Shown piece after piece: positions 24,094 to 32,057 of a stretch of 64,000 nucleotides of DNA. Made by a program: the position numbers and the translations under genes. How positions within the stretch are numbered: the first letter of the stretch is position 1; every line of letters starts with the position of its first letter. Where the stretch lies: assembly GCF_000017205.1 (NCBI RefSeq), contig NC_009656.1, forward strand, positions 1,988,001 to 2,052,000. The letters are read 5' to 3'. Below the pieces are notes generated by a model. It was given only the letters and a program-made list of their open reading frames with translations. It was not told the DNA's origin and ran no database searches. Origin of the DNA: Pseudomonas paraeruginosa PA7 (GTDB lineage: Bacteria; Pseudomonadota; Gammaproteobacteria; Pseudomonadales; Pseudomonadaceae).

Positions 24094-24788
24094 CGACAGC
24101 TTATTCTTTCATCTTTGCGCGTGGGAATTCCAAAGGACTTCCAGGAAAAAATATAAAGATTCTGGGAACAAAACCTCTGCTCGCACACTCTATCGATGTC
24201 GCTAGGTCTGTTCGAGAAATAAGTAAAATATTTGTCTCAACTGATTGTAAGGCTATTGCCGACGTAGCTCAGCAATATGGGGCGGAAGTCATCTGGCGTC
24301 CTGAAGAGTTAGCAACTGATAACTCTCCGGAATGGCTTGCATGGCAACACGCTATAAAAACCTTGCGCGACAGGGGAGATCAATTTGATTTATTTGTTAG
24401 CCTGCCCGCGACCAGCCCATTACGTAGTACTGAAGATGTCCAAAACTGTATTTACGGCATAGACGAAAATGTTGACATAGTCGTCACTGCTACACCAGCG
24501 GCTCGAAGTCCTTATTTCAATATGCTTGTGCGCGATGAGCGAGGCATAAGTACGACTGTTTGTTCTGGGGATACCATTTATCGTCGGCAGGATGCTCCAA
24601 TGGTATATGACATGACTACAGTAGCATACGTTACTCGGCCGGAATACATATTAGGAAATGAGAGGCTTTTCGCGGGAGTTGTTAGGTCAATTGTTGTTCC
24701 TCGAGAGCGTGCCATAGATATTGATGACATTTATGATTTTAAAATGGCCGAGATGTTGATTATGGAAAAAGAGTCTAATATATGTTGA
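24090..24788 (+). CDS. legF: CMP-nonulosonic acid cytidylyltransferase (LegF/PtmB)
   Basis: A 232-residue enzyme of the NeuA family that activates the nine-carbon acid with CTP to the CMP-sugar used by the glycosyltransferase. The N-terminal CTP-binding motif is FIFARGNSKGLPGKNIK (residues 7-23). LPATSPLRSTEDV near residue 107 and the late metal-binding DIDDIYDF near 212 complete the family pattern. It lacks the extra C-terminal esterase domain of some NeuA proteins. ATG 24090 overlaps the previous TGA, and its 3' end overlaps ptmA by 7 bp, so translation of all three is probably coupled. Confidence 0.9.
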   Translation: MTTAYSFIFARGNSKGLPGKNIKILGTKPLLAHSIDVARSVREISKIFVSTDCKAIADVAQQYGAEVIWRPEELATDNSPEWLAWQHAIKTLRDRGDQFDLFVSLPATSPLRSTEDVQNCIYGIDENVDIVVTATPAARSPYFNMLVRDERGISTTVCSGDTIYRRQDAPMVYDMTTVAYVTRPEYILGNERLFAGVVRSIVVPRERAIDIDDIYDFKMAEMLIMEKESNIC

Positions 24789-25540
24789 ACGGTAAGAGAG
24801 TGTTGATTTCTGGCGCCGGAGGGCTGCTCGGTACTCGTTTGGTAGAACGATTACTATCGGAGAACTCCATAGTTATTGCTGCTGATTTAGATGTTGAATT
24901 ACTTCGTGAGCGTCTGAAGGCCATCGGTATTTCAGAACATTCCAGTTTATCTCTGGAAAAGTTGGATTTAAATGATTCTGAAGAGGTTATGTTTTTTTTT
25001 AACGCTCTACCTTGTTTGGATGGAGCAGTAAATTGTGCTTATCCCAGGAACAAACAATATGGGCGAAAGTTTTTTGACGTTGAGCTAAAGGATTTTAATG
25101 AAAATCTTTCCCTCCACCTGGGGGCTTCATTCTTATTTATACAACAATGCGCTAAATTTTTTGAGAAACACAAGACGCCATTCTCTCTTGTAAATATATC
25201 CTCAGTTTATGGAGTAGCGGCTCCGAAATTCGAGATATATGAAGATACTTCAATGACCATGCCGGTAGAATACGCAGCTATAAAATCGGCGCTTATTCAT
25301 CTTAGCAGATATGCAGTATCTTTTGTCGGTGATAGTAACTTTCGGTCTAATTGCGTTAGCCCTGGCGGGATATTAGACAGCCAGCCTAGCTCCTTCTTAT
25401 TAAGTTATCGTGATGAGTGCTTGGGTAAGGGGATGTTGAATGTAGAAGATGTGCTTGGAAGTATAGTCTTTTTGCTTTCTGACCAGTCAAAATATATGAA
25501 CGGACAGAATTTGATTATAGACGATGGGTTCACTTTATGA
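24782..25540 (+). CDS. ptmA: Short-chain dehydrogenase (PtmA-like)
   Basis: A 252-residue classical SDR. The nucleotide-binding loop is ISGAGGLLGTRLVERLL (about residues 9-25), the catalytic serine lies in VNISSVYG (about 137-144) and the YxxxK pair is YAAIK (about 161-165); the C-terminus QNLIIDDGF is SDR-like. It closes the nonulosonate module and overlaps legF. Homologues in Campylobacter (PtmA) are linked to legionaminic-type flagellin sugars. The exact step is unresolved; oxidation or reduction of the C8 hydroxyl is one possibility. The 70-bp gap after it, before wzy, is the first untranslated break in the operon since legI. Confidence 0.78.
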   Translation: MLNGKRVLISGAGGLLGTRLVERLLSENSIVIAADLDVELLRERLKAIGISEHSSLSLEKLDLNDSEEVMFFFNALPCLDGAVNCAYPRNKQYGRKFFDVELKDFNENLSLHLGASFLFIQQCAKFFEKHKTPFSLVNISSVYGVAAPKFEIYEDTSMTMPVEYAAIKSALIHLSRYAVSFVGDSNFRSNCVSPGGILDSQPSSFLLSYRDECLGKGMLNVEDVLGSIVFLLSDQSKYMNGQNLIIDDGFTL

Positions 25541-25610
25541 AGTGTAGCTTTATCATTAAGCTAATAGCTAGGGGTCGACGTCCTATTGTGCAAGACATGG
25601 CGTACAATAA

Positions 25611-26876
25611 ATGACTCTATTCTTTTCCTCTGCTTTTATGGTTTTTTCTTTTCTGCTCTTCAGAAATAAGAAAATTATATGCCCGTCTAATGTGGTTTTT
25701 GGGAATTACTTCCTATATTTGGTTTTTCCAGCTACGCTTTTTTATATACTCGAGTGGCTGTCTTGGGATTATGTCTTGCCATGGGGGAAGCTCAATGATT
25801 GGGCATCTGTCTCGCAGGAAGCCATCCTAGCTTATCTATACGTATTTACACTCTTTTTCCTATTTACACGATTTTTTGAAACGCTTTTTGATCGAGTTGA
25901 AAGATCGGAAATTATATATGAGTATCGCGCCAGACCTTTAGCGATATTCCTTTGTGCATTATCTCTTCTTATTGGGTGTATTTATTTTCTTCAGGTGACG
26001 GGAGGGTTGGATTCATGGGTAGAAAATTATAGTGAAACCTATCTTTCTAAGAAGAAAGGATACGGTTTGCTTAATTTCTTTTTAATAATGTGGTCAAATT
26101 TTCTAGCGTTTTGGTTGGGTTTCTATTTTAAAACTTCTCATCGAAAGAGTTGGTTCTTGGTTGTTTTCGTACTTTTAGTTTTGGGTTTTTGTGCTTATGT
26201 CCAAGGTATAAAAAGTCGAATATTTCTATTTGGTATATTTTTTAGTTTACCTTGGCTAGCAAGCGCTCGTTTGAGTCTGAAACAAGGTATAGTATTGTTT
26301 CTAGGGTTTATGTTTCTTTTTTCTGGTGCGATGTATGTTCGCTCCAATGGCTTCTATAACTCACCAGAGATGCTGTTAGAGTATTTTTTAACTTATTTTA
26401 ATACCATATTTTTACATGACATGATTCTGCATGACATGCAACCAGACTATTTAGCGACTATGTCCTTTCCGCTTAACAAATGGTTAACTTTTATTGGGAT
26501 ACCTTCTCCTGACTATTTGCATGATATAAGCCGTTGGCTTACTTCTATTTATTTTCCTTCTCAATGGTTTAAGGAATCTGCTACTCAACAGTGGCCAATA
26601 GAGACTGAACTCTATTTAAACTATGGGGCATATATATTCTGGAGTATACCTATTTTTATATACTCGCTCTATATGTGTGCTCTTTATTCTCTAAGATTCA
26701 GAGGGGGCCCTGTTCTGCTCTTTATCTTTATGGCCGAGCTTTTTTTATTCTTGAGCATGTTTAGAGGAAGCATGTTGCAATGGATCTATATTTTCCACGT
26801 GCTTTTCTATCTTATGCTTTTGGTAGGGCAGCGATTGTTATTCATTCGTATTAAAAGCCGAGGCATGCTTGAATGA
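25611..26876 (+). CDS. wzy: O-antigen polymerase Wzy
   Basis: A 421-residue, very hydrophobic protein with roughly ten to twelve membrane segments and a large mid-to-late extracytoplasmic loop (about residues 270-345, including MQPDYLATMSFPLNKW). It joins repeat units on the periplasmic face. Wzy proteins share little sequence, so the call rests on topology, on O-antigen context and on the absence of another candidate. Very AT-rich codon use with many TTT and ATA codons marks it as foreign to the backbone. ATG 25611 is the first start in the frame with hydrophobic content directly following. Confidence 0.85.
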   Translation: MTLFFSSAFMVFSFLLFRNKKIICPSNVVFGNYFLYLVFPATLFYILEWLSWDYVLPWGKLNDWASVSQEAILAYLYVFTLFFLFTRFFETLFDRVERSEIIYEYRARPLAIFLCALSLLIGCIYFLQVTGGLDSWVENYSETYLSKKKGYGLLNFFLIMWSNFLAFWLGFYFKTSHRKSWFLVVFVLLVLGFCAYVQGIKSRIFLFGIFFSLPWLASARLSLKQGIVLFLGFMFLFSGAMYVRSNGFYNSPEMLLEYFLTYFNTIFLHDMILHDMQPDYLATMSFPLNKWLTFIGIPSPDYLHDISRWLTSIYFPSQWFKESATQQWPIETELYLNYGAYIFWSIPIFIYSLYMCALYSLRFRGGPVLLFIFMAELFLFLSMFRGSMLQWIYIFHVLFYLMLLVGQRLLFIRIKSRGMLE

Positions 26877-26937
26877 GCGGCTGTAGGAAAAATAATTGGT
26901 TAAATAGACCAGGGGCTCGTTTTTTGGGGAAGTTGCT

Positions 26938-28167
26938 GTGAGCCGAATTTTGAATATCGGTTTGCGTGGTCTAACTCTATTAAATAAATTTCTTTTAGTC
27001 TTTTTCCTGGCGCATTTCATGAATGCCGAGGATGTTGGCATTTATGGTCTTGTGGCTGCGACTATTGGTTATGGAGTGTATGTAGTCGGATTTGAATTCT
27101 ATAATTACTCTAATCGTGAGTTAGTCATCGCTCCACAGAGTGAATGGTTACCCTTGATACGAGATCAATTTCTCCTATATCTCCTAATATATGTAGTGAC
27201 TTTGCCTTTTATTGTTACAGTCTTTTGGGGTGGATGGCTTCCTTGGCCGTATTTTTCAATTTTTGTGACTCTTTTGTTACTTGAACATATTGCCCAAGAG
27301 TTCAATAGAATATTGGTTGCTGCTTCGAAGCAATTATTGGCAAGCGTGGTTCTTTTTGTTCGTAGCGGAATCTGGTGCTTAGTAGTTATTCTATGTATGT
27401 GGTTCGATCCAGTTTTTCGAACGCTACAGTTCACTTTCTATAGCTGGATTATATCTTGCTTGTTCGCATGTATTATAGCGATTTATCAAATTCTTCGCTT
27501 AGGTAAATTGCGTGGCAGCCGCCCAGTAAATTGGACTTGGATACGAAACGGGATTAAAGTGGCTTTACCATTTTTGCTCGCTAGCTTAGCCATACGGGGG
27601 ATCTATACATTCGATAAATATTTTGTGGATAGTGTTTCAAATCTACAAGTGTTAGGTGCATATACGATCTTTGTAGGTATGGCTACCGCTGTCCTATCCT
27701 TTTTGGATGCAGGAGTTTTTGTTTTCTATATTCCTCGGCTAATAAGGTCCGCTAAGAATGAATCGACTCATGACTTTCAGAAAGTGATGCGTGAGTTAAC
27801 TATTAATACTGTGATTGTAATATTTTTCCTTTCTGTTCTCTGTTGTTTCGCTGGAATCCTTATTAGTAATTGGCTTTCTTCACCTGTTTATAAAGAAAAC
27901 TTAGATATGTTGTACTGGCTACTTTTCGCCAGTGCTCTTTATGGGCTCAGCACGATACCTCATCTAGGTTTGTATGCTTATGGTCGAGATAGACCAATAT
28001 TACATTCCCAATTATGTGGATTTTGTGTCTTCATACTCTCTGCCTACTTATTTTCTTCCTCTTGGGGAGTAAGCTCTATTGCAGTCTCAATGGCTATTTC
28101 ATTCTTTTTTATCTTTGCTTGGAAAATATCTGCATATTTTTCTTTTGTTAAGGATGCAAATAATTAA
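26938..28167 (+). CDS. wzx: O-antigen flippase Wzx
   Basis: A 409-residue integral membrane protein of the polysaccharide-transport (MOP/PST) superfamily with about twelve membrane helices. It flips undecaprenyl-linked repeat units to the periplasm. The N-terminal pattern LLNKFLLVFFLAHFMNAEDV followed by GIYGLVAATIGYG is typical of Wzx. The start is GTG 26938, with GGGGA seven bases upstream. A gap of 61 bp separates it from wzy. Like wzy it is among the most AT-rich genes of the island. Confidence 0.9.
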   Translation: MSRILNIGLRGLTLLNKFLLVFFLAHFMNAEDVGIYGLVAATIGYGVYVVGFEFYNYSNRELVIAPQSEWLPLIRDQFLLYLLIYVVTLPFIVTVFWGGWLPWPYFSIFVTLLLLEHIAQEFNRILVAASKQLLASVVLFVRSGIWCLVVILCMWFDPVFRTLQFTFYSWIISCLFACIIAIYQILRLGKLRGSRPVNWTWIRNGIKVALPFLLASLAIRGIYTFDKYFVDSVSNLQVLGAYTIFVGMATAVLSFLDAGVFVFYIPRLIRSAKNESTHDFQKVMRELTINTVIVIFFLSVLCCFAGILISNWLSSPVYKENLDMLYWLLFASALYGLSTIPHLGLYAYGRDRPILHSQLCGFCVFILSAYLFSSSWGVSSIAVSMAISFFFIFAWKISAYFSFVKDANN

Positions 28168-28185
28168 TTTAATTTTGAGGTTATT

Positions 28186-29490
28186 GTGAATAATAATCTG
28201 CGAAGAATTTTGATTGAATACATCTTGGCGACGAGAAATGAAATTAATATAGATGTACATCTTTATAAGTTAAGTGGTTTACAACCGCGCGAACTTGGCT
28301 ATCTTCCCCGCCCAAGCAAAGGTCTAGGATTTGGTAAAGTAGGAGTATTCTTTTTCTACTTGTTGCGTTACTTTTGGCGCTATGGAGCGGCTTATTTTTT
28401 CTTTTATCTTGAATGGCTGCGCCTGCGTGGTAAAGTTAGAAAAAATGGAGCCTTCCCATCTTTGAATTTTGATGTTTTCGGATTAGCGTTTTCTTATAGG
28501 GTAGCAGATCTAGCATCTTCAAGCATAAAGGGGAAGAGTTTCTGTTGGCTGACCGTTCCTTGGATTAGTTTTGAGTTGGGAGAGGATAGAGCGATAAGCC
28601 TTTTTGAGTTTCTTGATAAGGATGACTTGCGTCGAGCTTTCATATTGTCTTGTATGGCGGTGCGTAAGTTAACTATTTTACGAAAGACAAGAAATTGGGA
28701 GCTTCAGGGATATACTGCATTCCGTTGGTTTTGTGTACGTTTTGCTTTAGATAAATTGCCGGCAAGCTATTTTCTAATTGGAGAGCACTTCGATCGCTGG
28801 GCTGTTCTTGTTGATGCTGTGGTTTCAGCGAAGAGGCGAAATAAATCGGTAACTAATTCGGATAATGGCATTATTATGCTACAACATGGTTCATTGGCTT
28901 CTCTGGGCGAATGTAACTCTGTTGAGGAAACGGACTTTCCAATAAGTTTGCCTGTTCGCCTACGGAATGTTGTAAAGCTATACGTATTTGATGATGCTTC
29001 AAGATTTATCTTTCGTAGATATATCTTTTCAAAGCTTTGTGCGCTCAGGGATGAAAGCGTAGTTATATATAAACCTCGGCTAAACTTGACGCACTTCAAG
29101 CATACCAGACCTGTGAATATTTTATTTGTAGGGCATCCTTTGTGTGAAAGTGCACATGTTGATATTTTTCGGGGGCTCACAGATGAGTTTGTTGTCGGCT
29201 TCTATTACAAGCCTCATCCGGTTAATCCATGTTCTTCGAAGGTTTTCAAGGAAGAATGGGTTGTCATCCGCGATAAGGCGCTTTTCCCGAAGGTAGATAT
29301 GTTGATTTCCTATCCGTCCACTCTGGTGGAGGAGTACGAGTCGATGGGGATTCCTGGTATCATTCATCCTCTAAACATTCAACCCTCTTCGGTGGGGGAA
29401 GTATGTGATTCGGCCTCGCGGCTATTGGAGGCGCTAGGCTGCGAAAGGAAGGTTGACCGACAGGGCCAGGAGTTTTTGAGGAAAAAATGA
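28186..29490 (+). CDS. Unclassified glycosyltransferase, candidate nonulosonate transferase
   Basis: A 434-residue soluble protein that I cannot place by recognisable whole-length similarity. The C-terminal half looks like a GT-B nucleotide-binding domain: ILFVGHP near residue 310, YKPHPVNP near 344 (an HP motif like those of bacterial sialyltransferases) and SYPSTLVEEYESMG near 380 (a Ser/Thr motif that contacts the nucleotide phosphate in that group). QHGSL near 240 resembles capsule transferases. The start is GTG 28186 with TTTGAGG upstream; the stop overlaps wbpG (ATGA). As the island has only three transferases and WbpL and WbjE have other jobs, this one should add the CMP-nonulosonate. 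That role is inference. Confidence 0.65.
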   Translation: MNNNLRRILIEYILATRNEINIDVHLYKLSGLQPRELGYLPRPSKGLGFGKVGVFFFYLLRYFWRYGAAYFFFYLEWLRLRGKVRKNGAFPSLNFDVFGLAFSYRVADLASSSIKGKSFCWLTVPWISFELGEDRAISLFEFLDKDDLRRAFILSCMAVRKLTILRKTRNWELQGYTAFRWFCVRFALDKLPASYFLIGEHFDRWAVLVDAVVSAKRRNKSVTNSDNGIIMLQHGSLASLGECNSVEETDFPISLPVRLRNVVKLYVFDDASRFIFRRYIFSKLCALRDESVVIYKPRLNLTHFKHTRPVNILFVGHPLCESAHVDIFRGLTDEFVVGFYYKPHPVNPCSSKVFKEEWVVIRDKALFPKVDMLISYPSTLVEEYESMGIPGIIHPLNIQPSSVGEVCDSASRLLEALGCERKVDRQGQEFLRKK

Positions 29491-30629
29491 GCAACCACAG
29501 CTACAAGATTTGCACGCGCTGCATCATGGATACGTCCGACCCCCATATTCATTTTGATCAGCAAGGTGTCTGTGAGTACTGTCAAAATTTTGACGAGGCA
29601 ATCAAGCCAAATTGGCACACTGATAAGCATGGCGAAGCTGAGCTCAAGCGTTTGGCCGAGGTGATCAAACGAGATGGGAAAGGGCGTGACTTTGACTGCA
29701 TTATTGGTTTGAGTGGCGGTCTTGATAGCTCCTACGTCAGTTATGTGGCGAAGGAAAAAATGGGGTTACGCCCTTTATTGTTTCATGTCGATGCTGGATG
29801 GAATACGGATCAAGCTGTCGGCAATATTGAGAAACTTGTAGATGGGCTGGGGCTAGATTTATATACAGAGGTGATTAATTGGGAGGAAATGAAGGACCTC
29901 CAAGTCGCTTTCTTGAAATCTCAGATTTCAGATCAAGACCTGCCTCAAGATGCTGCGTTCTTTTCAGCACTCTATAAGTTTGCTCGTGCTCATAAAATCA
30001 AATATGTTTTGACTGGCGGAAATTTTTCTACTGAATGCTGTCGTGAGCCGGAGGAGTGGGGGGGGTATCCAGGGATCGATAAGCGTTTATTTAAGGACAT
30101 ACATAAACGGTTTGGGACTCGTACGCTGAAGACCTTCCCTATAGTAGATATACTTGCGTACAAAATCTATTATCGATATGTTCTGGGGATGCAGGTGATA
30201 AGGCCTTTAAACCTGCTCCCTTACGTTAAGAAAGATGCAGAGGAAACCCTTCAGCGCTTATACGGTTGGCAGTCATTTCAACATAAGCATCATGAGTCAC
30301 GTTTTACTCGTTTCTATGAAGACTACTGGTTGCCCCGAAAGTTTGGTTATGAAAAAAGAAGGGCGCACTTCTCTAGTTTGATCATGACTGGCCAAATGAC
30401 GCGCGAAGAGGCACTTGAACGTATTTCGAAACCAGAAATGGATGAGAACTTTCTACACTCTGAGTTTGAATACGTGGCAAATAAGCTAGATCTTTCCATC
30501 GAGGATCTTCAGTTTATTTTTGATGGAGAGAACAAGACATTTCATGATTATAAGAATAAGCATTTCATGATAGGGCTGGGTGCTCGAATTATGAATACTC
30601 TGGGTTTGGAACGTAGGTTATTCAGATGA
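29487..30629 (+). CDS. wbpG: N-acetyl sugar amidotransferase WbpG
   Basis: A 380-residue ATP-pyrophosphatase-type enzyme (PseA/WbpG family) that replaces an acetamido oxygen by nitrogen to give an acetamidino group. A CxxC-x(n)-CxxC zinc knuckle is visible at the N-terminus (CTRC, then CEYC, residues 9-31). The PP-loop IIGLSGGLDSSYVSYV is near residues 71-86. It needs ammonia from the next two genes, HisH2 and HisF2, which act as a glutamine-amidotransferase pair. In this island the likely substrate is the L-FucNAc made by WbjBCD, giving L-FucNAm. Confidence 0.92.
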   Translation: MSNHSYKICTRCIMDTSDPHIHFDQQGVCEYCQNFDEAIKPNWHTDKHGEAELKRLAEVIKRDGKGRDFDCIIGLSGGLDSSYVSYVAKEKMGLRPLLFHVDAGWNTDQAVGNIEKLVDGLGLDLYTEVINWEEMKDLQVAFLKSQISDQDLPQDAAFFSALYKFARAHKIKYVLTGGNFSTECCREPEEWGGYPGIDKRLFKDIHKRFGTRTLKTFPIVDILAYKIYYRYVLGMQVIRPLNLLPYVKKDAEETLQRLYGWQSFQHKHHESRFTRFYEDYWLPRKFGYEKRRAHFSSLIMTGQMTREEALERISKPEMDENFLHSEFEYVANKLDLSIEDLQFIFDGENKTFHDYKNKHFMIGLGARIMNTLGLERRLFR

Positions 30630-31240
30630 TCACTATTATTGACTATGGGATCGGTAATATACAGGCATTTGTCAATGTCTACAAACGTCTGCATATACCT
30701 GTGCAGGTGGCTCGTGTAAATTCTGATCTGAAGAACGTAGAAAAACTAGTCCTTCCCGGGGTGGGTTCATTCGATCATGCCATGCTGCGATTTACTGAGT
30801 CTGGAATGCGTGAAGCTGTTGAGTTTTTGGTGAAAGATAAAGGTATACCCGTTCTTGGTATTTGTGTGGGTATGCAGATGCTGGCTGACAGAAGTGATGA
30901 GGGTAAGTTACCAGGCTTGGGTTGGATTCCTGGCCACGTTCGTTCTTTTCGCTCCGTAACTGGGCTGCAAAATATTGCAATGCCACATATGGGGTGGAAT
31001 GACGTAGTATCGGTTGGTAACAATCCTCTGTTTAATGGCTTGGAACAGGGGGCGCGCTTCTATTTTTTGCATTCTTTTTACTTTGAAAGCTTGTATCTCG
31101 AACATGCCGCTGCGGGAACTTTCTACGGGCATGACTTCAATAGTGCAGTCTCAAGGGACAATATTTTCGGTGTCCAGTTTCATCCCGAGAAAAGCCACCA
31201 CTTTGGGGTCAAGCTCCTAAAGAATTTCGCGGAACTCTGA
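30626..31240 (+). CDS. hisH2: Glutaminase subunit HisH2 for sugar amidination
   Basis: A 204-residue class-I glutamine amidotransferase homologous to HisH of histidine synthesis. The nucleophile Cys is in LGICVGMQMLADRS (about residue 80) and the His-Glu pair is in VQFHPEKSHHFG (about 185). As a second HisH in a polysaccharide island beside WbpG it should release ammonia from glutamine for the amidino transfer and not for histidine. ATG 30626 overlaps the wbpG TGA; one base separates its stop from hisF2. Confidence 0.92.
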   Translation: MITIIDYGIGNIQAFVNVYKRLHIPVQVARVNSDLKNVEKLVLPGVGSFDHAMLRFTESGMREAVEFLVKDKGIPVLGICVGMQMLADRSDEGKLPGLGWIPGHVRSFRSVTGLQNIAMPHMGWNDVVSVGNNPLFNGLEQGARFYFLHSFYFESLYLEHAAAGTFYGHDFNSAVSRDNIFGVQFHPEKSHHFGVKLLKNFAEL

Positions 31241-31241
31241 A

Positions 31242-32024
31242 ATGCTAAAGCCTAGAATAATTCCTTGCCTGCTCATGCAAGATGGCGGACTTGTCAAAAC
31301 CGTACGTTTTAAGGATCCACGGTATATCGGTGATCCGATTAATGCGGTCAAGATTTTCAATGAGAAAGAAGCGGATGAGCTGATTATCCTTGACATCGAT
31401 GCTACCTCGCAGGGTAGAGAACCTGATTATAAGAAGATTGCTAACCTTGCTGCCGAGTGCCGTATGCCGTTGTGCTATGGTGGAGGTATTCGTAAACCAG
31501 AGCAAGCGCGTTTAATTATTTCCCTAGGTGTCGAAAAAGTAGCAATCAGTGCTGCTGCAATTGAGGACGTAAACTTAATATCTGAAGTTGCTGAAGAAAT
31601 AGGTCGGCAAAGTGTAGTCGTTGTTCTAGACCATAAGCAGCGACTATTGAGCAAACAGCATGATGTTTGGACACACAACGGGACACATAATACCAAACGC
31701 AATGTCATTGACGTGGCGAAGCAGATGGAGGATGCAGGTGCCGGTGAGATCGTGCTCAACTCAATTGACAACGATGGACGGATGTGTGGTTACGAGATAG
31801 CGCTTGCCGTCCGTTTACGGGAAGCAGTGAATGTACCTGTTACAATACTTGGTGGCGCCGGTTCGCTGAAGGATATGGGGAGCTTGATTGCAGCCTGTGG
31901 AGTGGTTGGTGCTGCGGCTGGCAGTCTTTTTGTGTTTAAAGGCAGCTATCGAGCCGTCCTGATTAACTATCCCAGTTTCCAGCAAAAAAACGATGTAATA
32001 TTTTCGGTACTGAATTCCCGATAA
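31242..32024 (+). CDS. hisF2: HisF-like ammonia-channel subunit HisF2
   Basis: A 260-residue (beta-alpha)8 barrel related to the imidazole-glycerol-phosphate synthase cyclase subunit. It keeps the N-terminal RIIPCLLM, the DIDATSQGR strand and CYGGGIR phosphate-binding loop. In PAO1 the paralogue works with HisH2 and WbpG, forming the channel that carries ammonia to the amidotransferase. The trio wbpG-hisH2-hisF2 is contiguous and translationally linked. Just after its stop lies a 14-base remnant matching half of the rpsA terminator (see findings). Confidence 0.92.
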   Translation: MLKPRIIPCLLMQDGGLVKTVRFKDPRYIGDPINAVKIFNEKEADELIILDIDATSQGREPDYKKIANLAAECRMPLCYGGGIRKPEQARLIISLGVEKVAISAAAIEDVNLISEVAEEIGRQSVVVVLDHKQRLLSKQHDVWTHNGTHNTKRNVIDVAKQMEDAGAGEIVLNSIDNDGRMCGYEIALAVRLREAVNVPVTILGGAGSLKDMGSLIAACGVVGAAAGSLFVFKGSYRAVLINYPSFQQKNDVIFSVLNSR

Positions 32025-32057
32025 AAAGGGCGGCCTGCATTCAACTCAGGGCTCATT

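Noticed and set aside
30626-32024. hisH2-hisF2 as genes for histidine synthesis
   Set aside because: They lie in the O-antigen operon with wbpG and overlap it; other his genes are absent, so the sugar-amidination role is better.
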